From assembly GCA_016704325.1 (NCBI GenBank), contig JADJAG010000008.1, forward strand, positions 1,116,001-1,180,000: 64,000 nt of DNA, read 5' to 3'. The stretch comes from Chitinophagaceae bacterium. GTDB lineage: Bacteria; Bacteroidota; Bacteroidia; Chitinophagales; UBA10324. Each line of letters begins with the position of its first letter. The first letter of the stretch is position 1. This document shows, piece by piece, positions 28,445 to 36,743 of this stretch. The notes under the pieces were generated by a model. It was given only the letters and a program-made list of their open reading frames with translations. It was not told the DNA's origin and searched no databases. The translations under genes were made by a program, and so were the position numbers.

Positions 28445-30226
28445 CTAAAAATAATTGACATAACCAAAGTGAATTTTTGCAGCTCTGAACTCAATAGGAT
28501 TGCTTTGCTGACGGCCAAGTGCATAACTGAGCCCAAAGATACCTCCTTTGGTCTCGAAATTAAAACCAACTCCGAAACCAAAAGGTGTGTCGTTGGTCGA
28601 AGGCTTCAAGGTCTGATCGGCTACAAATGCCCCATCGAAGAAAACATAAAGGAAAGAATTGCGACTCAATAAGAAATGATATTCAGCAGAAATTATATGG
28701 TACTGTGTGTTGACAATGGTCTGTTCATCGAAGCCACGCAACAGCCTGAACCCACCAATCTTAAAACGCTCATTCGAATAAATTTCTGCACTGTTTATCA
28801 GCCCTCCATGGTAAGATGTTTTTAATGTACTTCGAACAGAAAGCGGCCAGTATTTATTCAAAATTGCCTCAAATCTGAATTGTGTCTTATTATCATTCAC
28901 CGTATCATACAATGAAGAAAAACTAAACTCCGGTGCAGACGGATCCTGCAATGAGGTAATTTTTGAATTCTCTTTTACTACCCTGTTGCCCCCTTCGCCA
29001 CTAAATCTGATTGCAATACCACGATGCGGATTAATCCGGTAATCCAGTTTTTCATATTGAAAAGCGATACCATAGGAACCGGTTCTATAATCGAGATTTT
29101 CCGGAAGTGTTTTGTTTTCTATGATCACGGCAGTATCAATGGAGAGTGTTGAATTGGAGGTATTTCTGAAAAAAAATTTAAAGTAATTCTCTCCTGTAAA
29201 GAGATACTTTAGTCCGATCTGTTCCATTACTTTCAGGTACACCGTATCATCCTTATACAGGTCAAACTCAAGGTCTATGCCGAAAGGGAAATTGAAGAGG
29301 TAAGGATAAGCACCTCTTAGATTAACCATGGTTGACTTTCCAGGAAGTTGACTGAAACTGAAATGAAGGGTCTCACCCCTACCGAATGGATTGTTAAGGT
29401 TTAACTGTCCTTCACCTGTTACCAGTAATTTCCCGGTAGTGCTGCTGTTGGGCAATACACCCAAAATAAAATCAAAGTTGCTGGCATTTCTTTTCTTCAG
29501 GTTTAAAAAGATAGTAGCTGTCTTGTCTCTGAACTGGATTTGGGATGACCTTTCTTCACTCAGGAATGGAAGTTCACTCAAACGTGAAGTTATCGCACTA
29601 ACGGCATCTTCCTGGTAAATATCCGGTAACCGGAAACCCAGGTAATTTGAAAGAAATTTATTGGATATGCTGGCATCGCCCTTTACCACAATGCTGTCAA
29701 TTGTAATAAGATCATTTTTTGTTATGTATATTCCTGCATTCAATTGCTTCTGTTCATTTATGGAAAAGCTGTCCAGCCTTACTGCTGCAAATGGATAACC
29801 GTTATTTTCGCAATAGTTGAGCAATTCATCGAGTAATTGCGTAATCTCGTCAGGCCGGAAGGGTTTTCCATTGTAAAACTTCTCCCGGAATCCGATCTTT
29901 TGAAGAATCACTTCATCTGCAGCTTGATAACGGAGATTTGCCCAGTCCCACTGTGTACCAATGAATAATCCGGCGGTAAGCAATTCTTCATCATATATAA
30001 AATCTGTAAAGGAGGCTTCCAGATAACCCTGTTGGTATAACTTTCGCAACAGGCTTTTCATCTCGACGGTTCGTGCTAATGTATCGTTGAATGTTTTACG
30101 GTAGGAAAAATCTTTTGCAAGAAAACCGCTATCCCTGTCTGCCGGGATGATCTTCAGTTTTACTGTTGTCTGCGCAAAAAGACCATTACAGCAAAACACA
30201 ATCAATAAGAGGAAGCGGTAAGGCAT
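28445..30226 (-). CDS. BamA/TamA-family outer membrane protein (POTRA plus barrel)
   Basis: 593 residues with signal peptide PYRFLLLIVFCCNGLFAQ. The N-terminal half has POTRA-like units (FRPDEITQLLDELLNYCENNGYPFAAVRLD; ITIDSIVVKGDASISNKFLSNYLGF). The C-terminal half is the 16-strand barrel region with the loop-6-like motif FRLLRGFDEQTI and a closing GYVNYF. It probably inserts or exports outer-membrane proteins or lipids; its substrate is unknown. A GTG at 30250 lies inside a -7 box, so the ATG at 30226 is the likely start. First gene of the run leading to the T9SS genes. Confidence 0.88.
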   Translation of the reverse strand: MPYRFLLLIVFCCNGLFAQTTVKLKIIPADRDSGFLAKDFSYRKTFNDTLARTVEMKSLLRKLYQQGYLEASFTDFIYDEELLTAGLFIGTQWDWANLRYQAADEVILQKIGFREKFYNGKPFRPDEITQLLDELLNYCENNGYPFAAVRLDSFSINEQKQLNAGIYITKNDLITIDSIVVKGDASISNKFLSNYLGFRLPDIYQEDAVSAITSRLSELPFLSEERSSQIQFRDKTATIFLNLKKRNASNFDFILGVLPNSSTTGKLLVTGEGQLNLNNPFGRGETLHFSFSQLPGKSTMVNLRGAYPYLFNFPFGIDLEFDLYKDDTVYLKVMEQIGLKYLFTGENYFKFFFRNTSNSTLSIDTAVIIENKTLPENLDYRTGSYGIAFQYEKLDYRINPHRGIAIRFSGEGGNRVVKENSKITSLQDPSAPEFSFSSLYDTVNDNKTQFRFEAILNKYWPLSVRSTLKTSYHGGLINSAEIYSNERFKIGGFRLLRGFDEQTIVNTQYHIISAEYHFLLSRNSFLYVFFDGAFVADQTLKPSTNDTPFGFGVGFNFETKGGIFGLSYALGRQQSNPIEFRAAKIHFGYVNYF

Positions 30227-30249
30227 AATTTTTTCACAGGAGTAAAACA

Positions 30250-30257
30250 CAAAATTA
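30250..30257 (-). promoter_or_regulatory. -7 box for the BamA-like gene
   Basis: The minus strand reads TAATTTTG, an exact TAnnTTTG match whose last bases overlap an in-frame GTG. The ATG at 30226 lies 24 bases further on, so the box argues for the later start. Confidence 0.5.
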
Positions 30258-30393
30258 TCAATGATCTGCTAATTGGCCCGGGCTGTGCTCATAACTGTCG
30301 CTTTGCATTGAATTTATGGCTTTGAATTCTTATGCAGCATTTGTGTTCTTTTACACCGGCATTTTTGCCAAAGCAAATCAGGTAACGTATTTT

Positions 30394-31521
30394 ATGGCCG
30401 GATTATACATTCATATCCCCTTTTGCAGGCAAGCATGCCATTATTGTGATTTTCATTTTTCAATAAACCTTGATACAAAATCTAAACTAGTAGATGCCCT
30501 TATCCGGGAAATGGAATTGCACAAAAATTACCTCGGAGAAGAAAAAATAGAAACCATCTATTTTGGCGGTGGCACACCATCATTGCTTGATGAAAATGAG
30601 TTGGAAGCAATATTTGACCAAATCTATAAGCAATTCAATATTTCGAAAACTGCCGAGATCACCCTCGAGGCAAATCCGGACGACCTGACTCCGGCAAAAA
30701 TTACTACGTTGTTAAAACTGTCCGTTAACAGGTTGAGTATTGGCATTCAGTCTTTCTTTGATAAAGATCTTCAATGGATGAACAGGGCGCACAATTCGTC
30801 ACAAGCCTTGCAGGCAGTCAGCGCTGCACAAGAAGCAGGATTCAACAATATTTCCATTGATCTGATTTATGGTTTGCCTGAAGGAACAGCAATGGCATGG
30901 GATGAAAACATTGATAAAGCACTATCGTTGGGCGTGCAGCACATCTCCTGTTATTGTCTGACGGTTGAGCCACGCACTGCTTTGGCACATTTTATCGCTA
31001 CAAAAAAAATTAAACCGGCTGATGAAGAAACCGCTGCCATACAGTTTGAAAAGCTGATGCAACGTATGCTGGAGTCCGGCTGGCACCAATATGAAATTTC
31101 TAATTTTGCCTGCGATGAAAAACATATTTCCCGGCATAATGCAGCATACTGGCAAGGGGAAAAATACCTGGGCACCGGGCCTGCTGCTCATTCCTATAAT
31201 GGAACAACCCGCCAATGGAATGTTTCGAATAATCAGCAATATATTCGTTCTATAGCCAGCGGTGTGGTACCCTTTGAAATGGAATTACTTACTGCCACAC
31301 AGCGGATTAATGAAAAAATAATGACACAGCTTCGGACAAGTTGGGGATTGAATCTTACTCAATTTGAATCTTCCGTGACAGAAAAAATTATTAAAAGCAG
31401 CACACCGTTTATCAAAGATGAATACGTAAAGCTGCAACATCACGTACTGATGCTCACGCAACGTGGTAAGCTGATTGCTGACCGGATTATCCTGGAACTG
31501 ATGTTGGAAGAAGGGGCTTAA
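30394..31521 (+). CDS. hemW: HemW-like radical SAM haem chaperone
   Basis: Radical SAM protein once called oxygen-independent coproporphyrinogen oxidase-like; HemW binds haem and helps insert it into target proteins. The cluster motif CRQACHYC sits at the very N-terminus (GLYIHIPFCRQACHYCDF), then TIYFGGGTPSLL, LEANPDDLT, NRLSIGIQSF, IDLIYGLPEGT and YEISNFA. The cysteine motif lacks the extra features of true HemN. An ATG at 30316 would add 26 residues, but the family begins at about this ATG (30394), giving 375 residues. Divergent from the BamA-like gene. Confidence 0.9.
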   Translation: MAGLYIHIPFCRQACHYCDFHFSINLDTKSKLVDALIREMELHKNYLGEEKIETIYFGGGTPSLLDENELEAIFDQIYKQFNISKTAEITLEANPDDLTPAKITTLLKLSVNRLSIGIQSFFDKDLQWMNRAHNSSQALQAVSAAQEAGFNNISIDLIYGLPEGTAMAWDENIDKALSLGVQHISCYCLTVEPRTALAHFIATKKIKPADEETAAIQFEKLMQRMLESGWHQYEISNFACDEKHISRHNAAYWQGEKYLGTGPAAHSYNGTTRQWNVSNNQQYIRSIASGVVPFEMELLTATQRINEKIMTQLRTSWGLNLTQFESSVTEKIIKSSTPFIKDEYVKLQHHVLMLTQRGKLIADRIILELMLEEGA

Positions 31522-31550
31522 AATAAATTCGACAAGAAATCAGAATTCAA

Positions 31551-33221
31551 CTATCGCTCAATAGGTACCAGGTTGTTAAACCCTTTGGCAACAATCATTG
31601 TATGCGGAAGCGCTCTTTTCAACTCATAATAAATCTGTGGGTTCAGTTTGTTGAAACTGATATCCAATACTTCCAGTTGTTTCATGTGTTGTAGTTGTCC
31701 GGAGGCAGTAACCATATTGAGTGGTTCATTGAAGCTCAGGTCAAGGTGTTTCAATGCGGAAAGCCTTTCGAATCCTGCCGGAAGTTTCTCAAGGTCATTA
31801 GCTTTTAAATCCAACTTTTGCAGTTTATCAAGTGTAACCAGGCTATCCGGCAAAGAGAATAATAGGTTGTTCCTCAGGTCGAGCTCACGAAGCTGTGTGC
31901 AATTGTTAATAGTTGTTGGCAATGCCCTGACTACCTGATCACTCAGAATCAGAACTTCCAGTTTTTCCAGGTTTCCTATAGCAGGAGGAACCATACTGAT
32001 CTTATCGACAGGATATGTGAAAAAATCAGCTTCAAGATGCAATTCTTTTAATGCAGTCAGCTCGCCGATCCAAACCGGAATCTTGCTGATGTGATTATGA
32101 CCCAGGCGGAGTATTTCCAGTTGCTTCAATCCACGCAGCGCCTCTGAAATTTCAAACAACGTACACCAACTTGCATCAAGCACTCTCAAATTACTAAATT
32201 TTGCCAGGGCTGAAGGCAAAACGAGGATTGAATCTCCACTCAGGTTAAGCACTTCAATGTTTACCAGTTTGTCGAATCCTGCCGGGAAATTGCGAATCTT
32301 GTTTCTATTGATGCCATCCTTGTCCATGCCTAAGTTAAGCTCCTTCAGCTGCACCAGTTTCTCAATAGACTTAGGCAGGCTTATCAATTTATTTCCACTC
32401 AGATCAAGAGATTCGAGTGTCGTAAGGTTTCCGAGCGACTCTGGTAATGTTCTTAAATTATTGTTTGTCATTGAAAGGTGTTTCAACGAAATAAGTAAAG
32501 CAAGCTTTGACAGCTCTTCCTGAAAATTGAGTGTTGGGTTATTACTTAGGTCAAGTGATTGCAGCGTCGGAAAATTTTTTAATTCGTCCGATAAGTTTTT
32601 AAGTATGTTATCAGCGAGGTTCAGTTTTTCCAGGTGCTGAAGATTACTGAGGTTTACCGGGAACTCAGACATTAAATTATTGGAAAGGTCAAGAGCACTT
32701 AGTGAAGGTAAAAGCTGCATACTTTCGGTGACAGTAGTAAGATCCAGATTTCGGTTGAACGATAAATTCAGATACTGCAGGTTGTTGCAACTACCTATGG
32801 AAACCGGAAGATTAACCAACAGGTTTGATTTCAGATTAAGTGCTTCCAGCTTGCTGAGGTCGCCAATATTCCCGGGCAAAAATTTCAGGTTGCAGATACT
32901 TATTTCCAGGTAATGCAGATTTGGCATTCGTGACAATTGCGAAATCACCTGTTCCCAGTTTACGTTTAAACAGTAGCGAAAGGTGATGCCCTTCAGCAAG
33001 GCCAGACGCGTGAATCCTGCGGGCAGCTCGCTCAGACTGTCCTGTTCTAAAAAAAGGTACCGACATTTCTCCGGATTCTTAAGGGCCAGGTCCACACGAT
33101 AAAAGGTGCTGTCGTTGTAATAGGGTACTTCAGGTATCTGTGCAGTGGAGTACAGCAAGCCGGTAAGGATAAATATCCAGGTATGCAGACAAAAAAAACA
33201 TTTGTTGAAAAAGCTGTGCAT
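31551..33221 (-). CDS. secreted leucine-rich repeat protein
   Basis: 556 residues with a signal peptide (about 1-28) and some 18-20 leucine-rich repeats of about 23 residues (for example LEKLNLADNILKNLSDELKNF; LESLDLSGNKLISLPKSIEKL; LEILRLGHNHISKIPVWIGEL). The repeat form is the ordinary LxxLxLxxNxLxxLP type, different from the 20-21 residue LPx type in the protein at 43.6 kb. No T9SS sorting domain is visible at the C-terminus, so it may stay in the periplasm or be anchored another way. It begins 17 bases after the lysS stop on the same strand, so co-transcription is likely. Ligand unknown. Confidence 0.85.
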   Translation of the reverse strand: MHSFFNKCFFCLHTWIFILTGLLYSTAQIPEVPYYNDSTFYRVDLALKNPEKCRYLFLEQDSLSELPAGFTRLALLKGITFRYCLNVNWEQVISQLSRMPNLHYLEISICNLKFLPGNIGDLSKLEALNLKSNLLVNLPVSIGSCNNLQYLNLSFNRNLDLTTVTESMQLLPSLSALDLSNNLMSEFPVNLSNLQHLEKLNLADNILKNLSDELKNFPTLQSLDLSNNPTLNFQEELSKLALLISLKHLSMTNNNLRTLPESLGNLTTLESLDLSGNKLISLPKSIEKLVQLKELNLGMDKDGINRNKIRNFPAGFDKLVNIEVLNLSGDSILVLPSALAKFSNLRVLDASWCTLFEISEALRGLKQLEILRLGHNHISKIPVWIGELTALKELHLEADFFTYPVDKISMVPPAIGNLEKLEVLILSDQVVRALPTTINNCTQLRELDLRNNLLFSLPDSLVTLDKLQKLDLKANDLEKLPAGFERLSALKHLDLSFNEPLNMVTASGQLQHMKQLEVLDISFNKLNPQIYYELKRALPHTMIVAKGFNNLVPIER

Positions 33222-33238
33222 CCTGTTGTTTGATTGAA

Positions 33239-34756
33239 CTAGTCCATGCGTTCCGGCCGCATCTGAGGGAAAAAAATCACATCCTGTATGGAAGCAGCAT
33301 TCGTCATGATCATTGCCAGCCTGTCAATACCTATCCCAAGTCCTGCTGTTGGAGGCATACCGTATTCAATGGCCCGAAGAAAATCTTCATCCAAGATCAT
33401 CGCCTCTTCATCGCCGCGCTTGCCCAATTCCAGCTGTTCTTCAAACCTGCGCCGTTGATCGAGCGGATCATTTAACTCACTGAAGGCATTGCACATTTCC
33501 TTTCCGTTACAAATTGCTTCGAACCTTTCCACCAATCCTGGTCTGGAACGGTGCTTCTTTGCAAGGGGCGACATCTCCACAGGATAGTCGGTAATGAAGG
33601 TGGGCTGAATGAGCAATGGTTCGCAATGCGCTCCAAAAATCTCGTCAATAATTTTCCCTTTTCCCATGGAAGCATCCAGAGGCACTTTTAACTGCATCGC
33701 TGTTTCACGCAATTGCTTCTCATCCATTTCACTGATATCAACCTTTGTAAAATGGGCAATGGCTTCAAACATGGTGAAACGCTTCCATGGCCTTTTGAAA
33801 TCAATTTCGTGATTGCCTACAGTGACTTTCGTAGTACCATGTAAGTCTAAGCTGATCCTTTCCACCATTTCTTCCACCAGGTCCATCATCCAGTAATAAT
33901 CCTTATACGCAACATACAACTCCATCATGGTAAACTCCGGATTGTGAGTACGGTCCATCCCCTCGTTTCTAAAATCTTTGGCAAATTCAAAAACGCCATC
34001 ATAACCTCCCACGATTAACCGCTTCAGATATAGTTCATCTGCTATCCTGAGGTAGAGCTTCATGTCGAGTGTATTATGGTGCGTGGTAAATGGCCTTGCA
34101 GCAGCACCACCATAAATGGGTTGTAATACCGGTGTTTCCACTTCGAGATATTCCCTTTCCAGCAAAAAATTACGCATGGATTGCAGCAATTTCGAGCGTA
34201 GCACAAACACCTCCTTCGACCGTGCATTTACATTGAGGTCAACATAACGTTGGCGATAGCGTAATTCAGGGTCGGTCACTTCGTCAAACACCTGGCCTTC
34301 CTTTTCTTTTACAACGGGCAAGGGCTTTAACGCTTTGCTGAGCAGCTTCAATGTTTTTACATGTATGGAAGTCTCGCCCGTTTTAGTTACGAACACGTAA
34401 CCGGTTACTCCGATAAAATCACCAAGGTCGAGCAACTTCTTAAATACAATATTATAATGCGATTTATCATCACCTGCACATAATTCATCGCGGGTAATGT
34501 ACAACTGAATCCTTCCGGCACCATCCTGCAATACAGCAAAAGAGGCATTGCCCATAATGCGTTTGCTGACTAACCTGCCTGCAATGGAGATTTCTTTCCA
34601 CTCAGGAGCATCTGTGGAATTTAGATAATTGCCGAGTATGGCCGAGGAAGAACTATTTACCATGAATCCTTCCGCCGGATATGGATCAATACCCATCGAA
34701 ATCAATTCTTCCAATGCCTGCCTGCGCTGAATCTCGTGTTCACTTAGATGCGTCAT
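33239..34756 (-). CDS. lysS: lysyl-tRNA synthetase, class II
   Basis: Charges tRNA-Lys with lysine. N-terminal OB-fold anticodon domain (about 55-150; ISIAGRLVSKRIMGNASFAVL), then the class II catalytic core with motif 2 (FRNEGMDRTHNPEFTMMELY) and motif 3 (GLGIGIDRLAMIMTN). Ends VIFFPQMRPERMD, typical of LysS. A TTG at 34777 would add 7 residues but lies within an exact -7 box; the ATG at 34756 (THLSEHEIQRRQAL) is preferred and gives 505 residues, the usual size. Followed closely by the LRR gene. Confidence 0.97.
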   Translation of the reverse strand: MTHLSEHEIQRRQALEELISMGIDPYPAEGFMVNSSSSAILGNYLNSTDAPEWKEISIAGRLVSKRIMGNASFAVLQDGAGRIQLYITRDELCAGDDKSHYNIVFKKLLDLGDFIGVTGYVFVTKTGETSIHVKTLKLLSKALKPLPVVKEKEGQVFDEVTDPELRYRQRYVDLNVNARSKEVFVLRSKLLQSMRNFLLEREYLEVETPVLQPIYGGAAARPFTTHHNTLDMKLYLRIADELYLKRLIVGGYDGVFEFAKDFRNEGMDRTHNPEFTMMELYVAYKDYYWMMDLVEEMVERISLDLHGTTKVTVGNHEIDFKRPWKRFTMFEAIAHFTKVDISEMDEKQLRETAMQLKVPLDASMGKGKIIDEIFGAHCEPLLIQPTFITDYPVEMSPLAKKHRSRPGLVERFEAICNGKEMCNAFSELNDPLDQRRRFEEQLELGKRGDEEAMILDEDFLRAIEYGMPPTAGLGIGIDRLAMIMTNAASIQDVIFFPQMRPERMD

Positions 34757-35126
34757 ATAATTTTGAATTGTCGGCAAAAATAGTTTTTAGCAATGAGTAC
34801 TTTGCATGGTATAACGATAATTTGAGCAATCAACCGAGTGGCATATTGCTAATTTTGTAACTACTCAGCAGGTGAAGATTCAAAAATGTAATACGGATAA
34901 CACTGATTGGACGCATTTACAGATTTAATTTCTGTTTGATCAGTCGAAAGCATTTTTTATCTGAACGATTGTTGTGATTTGCAATGAATCAACGTTTTTT
35001 TTCATCTGTAGTTAACGGTCAAGTCCATGTCATCCATGTGCTGTATTTCCTTTCTGCTGTATAGCTTCAGCTTTTTTAATCTGTGAAAAAATTATCTTGC
35101 ACAAATACAACCAAACCGCCAATTTC
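34757..35126. other. divergent intergenic region lysS / CDF transporter
   Basis: About 350 bases with no coding signal. It holds the lysS -7 box and, at 35094-35101, TATCTTGC, a near-match that could serve the CDF gene. At 34891-34926 there is a degenerate ACGGAT-rich sequence related to one at 3772-3808. No terminator or RNA was recognised. Confidence 0.45.
34775..34782 (-). promoter_or_regulatory. -7 box for lysS
   Basis: The minus strand reads TATTTTTG, an exact match, 19 bases ahead of the ATG at 34756. It overlaps the alternative TTG start and therefore argues against it. Confidence 0.55.
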
Positions 35127-36116
35127 TTGAATCCAGGAGCAACAAATATTCGCATTCAAAAATGGGTGGTCTTTATTGGCTTTTTATTACTGATTTGTAA
35201 GTTTGGTGCTTACCTGCTCACCAATTCCAATGCCATACTGACCGATGCACTTGAAAGCATCGTGAATGTAGTGGCAGGTGGTATCGGCTTGTACAGCCTT
35301 CAACTATCAGCAAAACCCCGGGATGCTGATCATCCTTATGGCCACGGAAAGATTGAATTCATCTCTGCCAGCATTGAAGGTACCATGGTACTGTTTGCAG
35401 GTTTGATCATTATCGGTAGAGCGGTATACAGTTTTTTCTATCCACATGCGTTACTTGATCTTGATATTGGCATTTTCATCATACTGATAACGGCCATTGT
35501 CAACTTTGCAATGGGTTGGATTTGCGTGCGCCAGGGCAGCAAATCCAGTTCCCTGGCATTAACTGCAAGCGGCGAACACCTGAAATCTGATGCTTACTCT
35601 TCCATCGGAATCATTGCCGCACTCATCCTGATCTACATAACCGGATACCAAGTGTTTGATAATGTGATTGCCATCGCAATGGGTGCATTCATTAGTGTAA
35701 CCGGCTACCATGTTTTACGAAGGGCCATTGCCGGCATTATGGACGAAGCTGATTATGATTTGCTGAGAAAAATTATCTCACAACTGGATCAAAAAAGAAA
35801 AGAAACCTGGGTAGACCTGCACAACATGCGGGTTATCAAATATGGCATGGTAGTACATATTGATTGCCATTTAACTGTACCCTGGTACTTTAGTGTACGT
35901 GATGCACATGAAGTAGTGAGCAGTGTGGATGACAGTATCAGGAAAGACCTGGAAAATCCGGTGGAATTATTCATACATACGGATGCCTGCATTCCACCTG
36001 AACAGTGTAGCATCTGCACCATGAAGGATTGCGAAGTGAGGCAGGCTCCATTGCAAAAAAAAGTTGAATGGAACCTGGAAACATCGTTACAGAACAAACG
36101 GCATGGGATTAATTGA
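35097..36116 (+). CDS. cation diffusion facilitator (CDF) family metal transporter
   Basis: 339 residues, about six membrane helices. CDF exporters move Zn2+, Fe2+, Mn2+ or Co2+ out of the cytosol against protons. Metal-site motifs are visible: TDALESIVNVVAGG in helix 2 and HLKSDAYSSIG (HxxxD) in helix 5, plus the loop motif HPYGHGKIEFISA. The C-terminal cytosolic domain is extended by a Cys-rich end (ACIPPEQCSICTMKDCEV), which could bind metal; this is unusual and worth noting. No ATG is available: TTG at 35097 overlaps a box-like sequence and TTG at 35127 is an alternative. Confidence 0.9.
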   Translation: MHKYNQTANFLNPGATNIRIQKWVVFIGFLLLICKFGAYLLTNSNAILTDALESIVNVVAGGIGLYSLQLSAKPRDADHPYGHGKIEFISASIEGTMVLFAGLIIIGRAVYSFFYPHALLDLDIGIFIILITAIVNFAMGWICVRQGSKSSSLALTASGEHLKSDAYSSIGIIAALILIYITGYQVFDNVIAIAMGAFISVTGYHVLRRAIAGIMDEADYDLLRKIISQLDQKRKETWVDLHNMRVIKYGMVVHIDCHLTVPWYFSVRDAHEVVSSVDDSIRKDLENPVELFIHTDACIPPEQCSICTMKDCEVRQAPLQKKVEWNLETSLQNKRHGIN

Positions 36117-36122
36117 TGCCGA

Positions 36123-36545
36123 CTAGGGCGATATCATCACTTTCCTGATTTCAGATATCAGGTCGTCAATCTTAAATGGTTTACTGATATAACCATCCAT
36201 ACCTGCCTGCAAATATTTTTCGCGATCGCCCGCCATGGCGTAAGCTGTTACAGCAATAATTTTAGGTGCAGCCGACTTAAACTTTTCGCGAACCAGTTTT
36301 GTCGTTTCTTCTCCTCCCATTTCTGGCATTTGAATATCCATCAATACCAGGTCAACCATTTTTTCATTCAGGCTGCTTATTACATCCCGGCCATCTGCCA
36401 CTGCTTCAGGCTGATACCCTTGCATCTCCAGAATACTCAGCAAAAGCTTCTGATTGATCACATTGTCTTCTGCAATCAGGATGCTGAGCGGTAATTCTTC
36501 GGACAGTTTTGGAGTTTCCTCTTTGAAAGATGCTTTCTTCATCAC
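36123..36545 (-). CDS. single-domain response regulator (CheY-like receiver)
   Basis: 140 residues, almost entirely one receiver domain. Visible are the acidic pair (LIAEDN), the phosphoacceptor aspartate in LVLMDIQMPEMGG, the switch threonine in IIAVTAYA, and the lysine in YISKPF. The sequence resembles receivers that sit at the end of hybrid histidine kinases. No DNA-binding or PglZ output domain is present, so it is not PorX. A short Lys/Glu-rich N-terminal tail (about 1-20) precedes the domain. No partner kinase is nearby. Ends 7 bases from the convergent CDF gene. Confidence 0.9.
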   Translation of the reverse strand: MMKKASFKEETPKLSEELPLSILIAEDNVINQKLLLSILEMQGYQPEAVADGRDVISSLNEKMVDLVLMDIQMPEMGGEETTKLVREKFKSAAPKIIAVTAYAMAGDREKYLQAGMDGYISKPFKIDDLISEIRKVMISP

Positions 36546-36690
36546 TTTTTTAACAATCAGAATATGATCGCTGCTTAAAAATAAATTAATAATGCTAATA
36601 CAACAAAAAGTTTACGATTAGTTTGAATGCTTCCACATTACAACACGCTAAGTCTTCAATGGTACTTAATCACATTCTATACCAGGCACA

Positions 36691-36718
36691 AAAAAAGGAA
36701 CAATGGTGTTGCCCCTTT
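36691..36718 (-). terminator. probable intrinsic terminator of metK
   Basis: Read on the minus strand, AAAGGGGCAACA pairs with TGTTCCTTT around a CCAT loop with a 3-base bulge, followed by a T-run. It lies about 26 bases beyond the metK stop. The bulge lowers confidence. Confidence 0.55.
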
Positions 36719-36743
36719 AGAAAAATGTTTTCATGCAGTCAGC

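Noticed and set aside
36123..36545. PorX, the T9SS response regulator
   Set aside because: PorX has a C-terminal PglZ domain; this protein is a receiver only.
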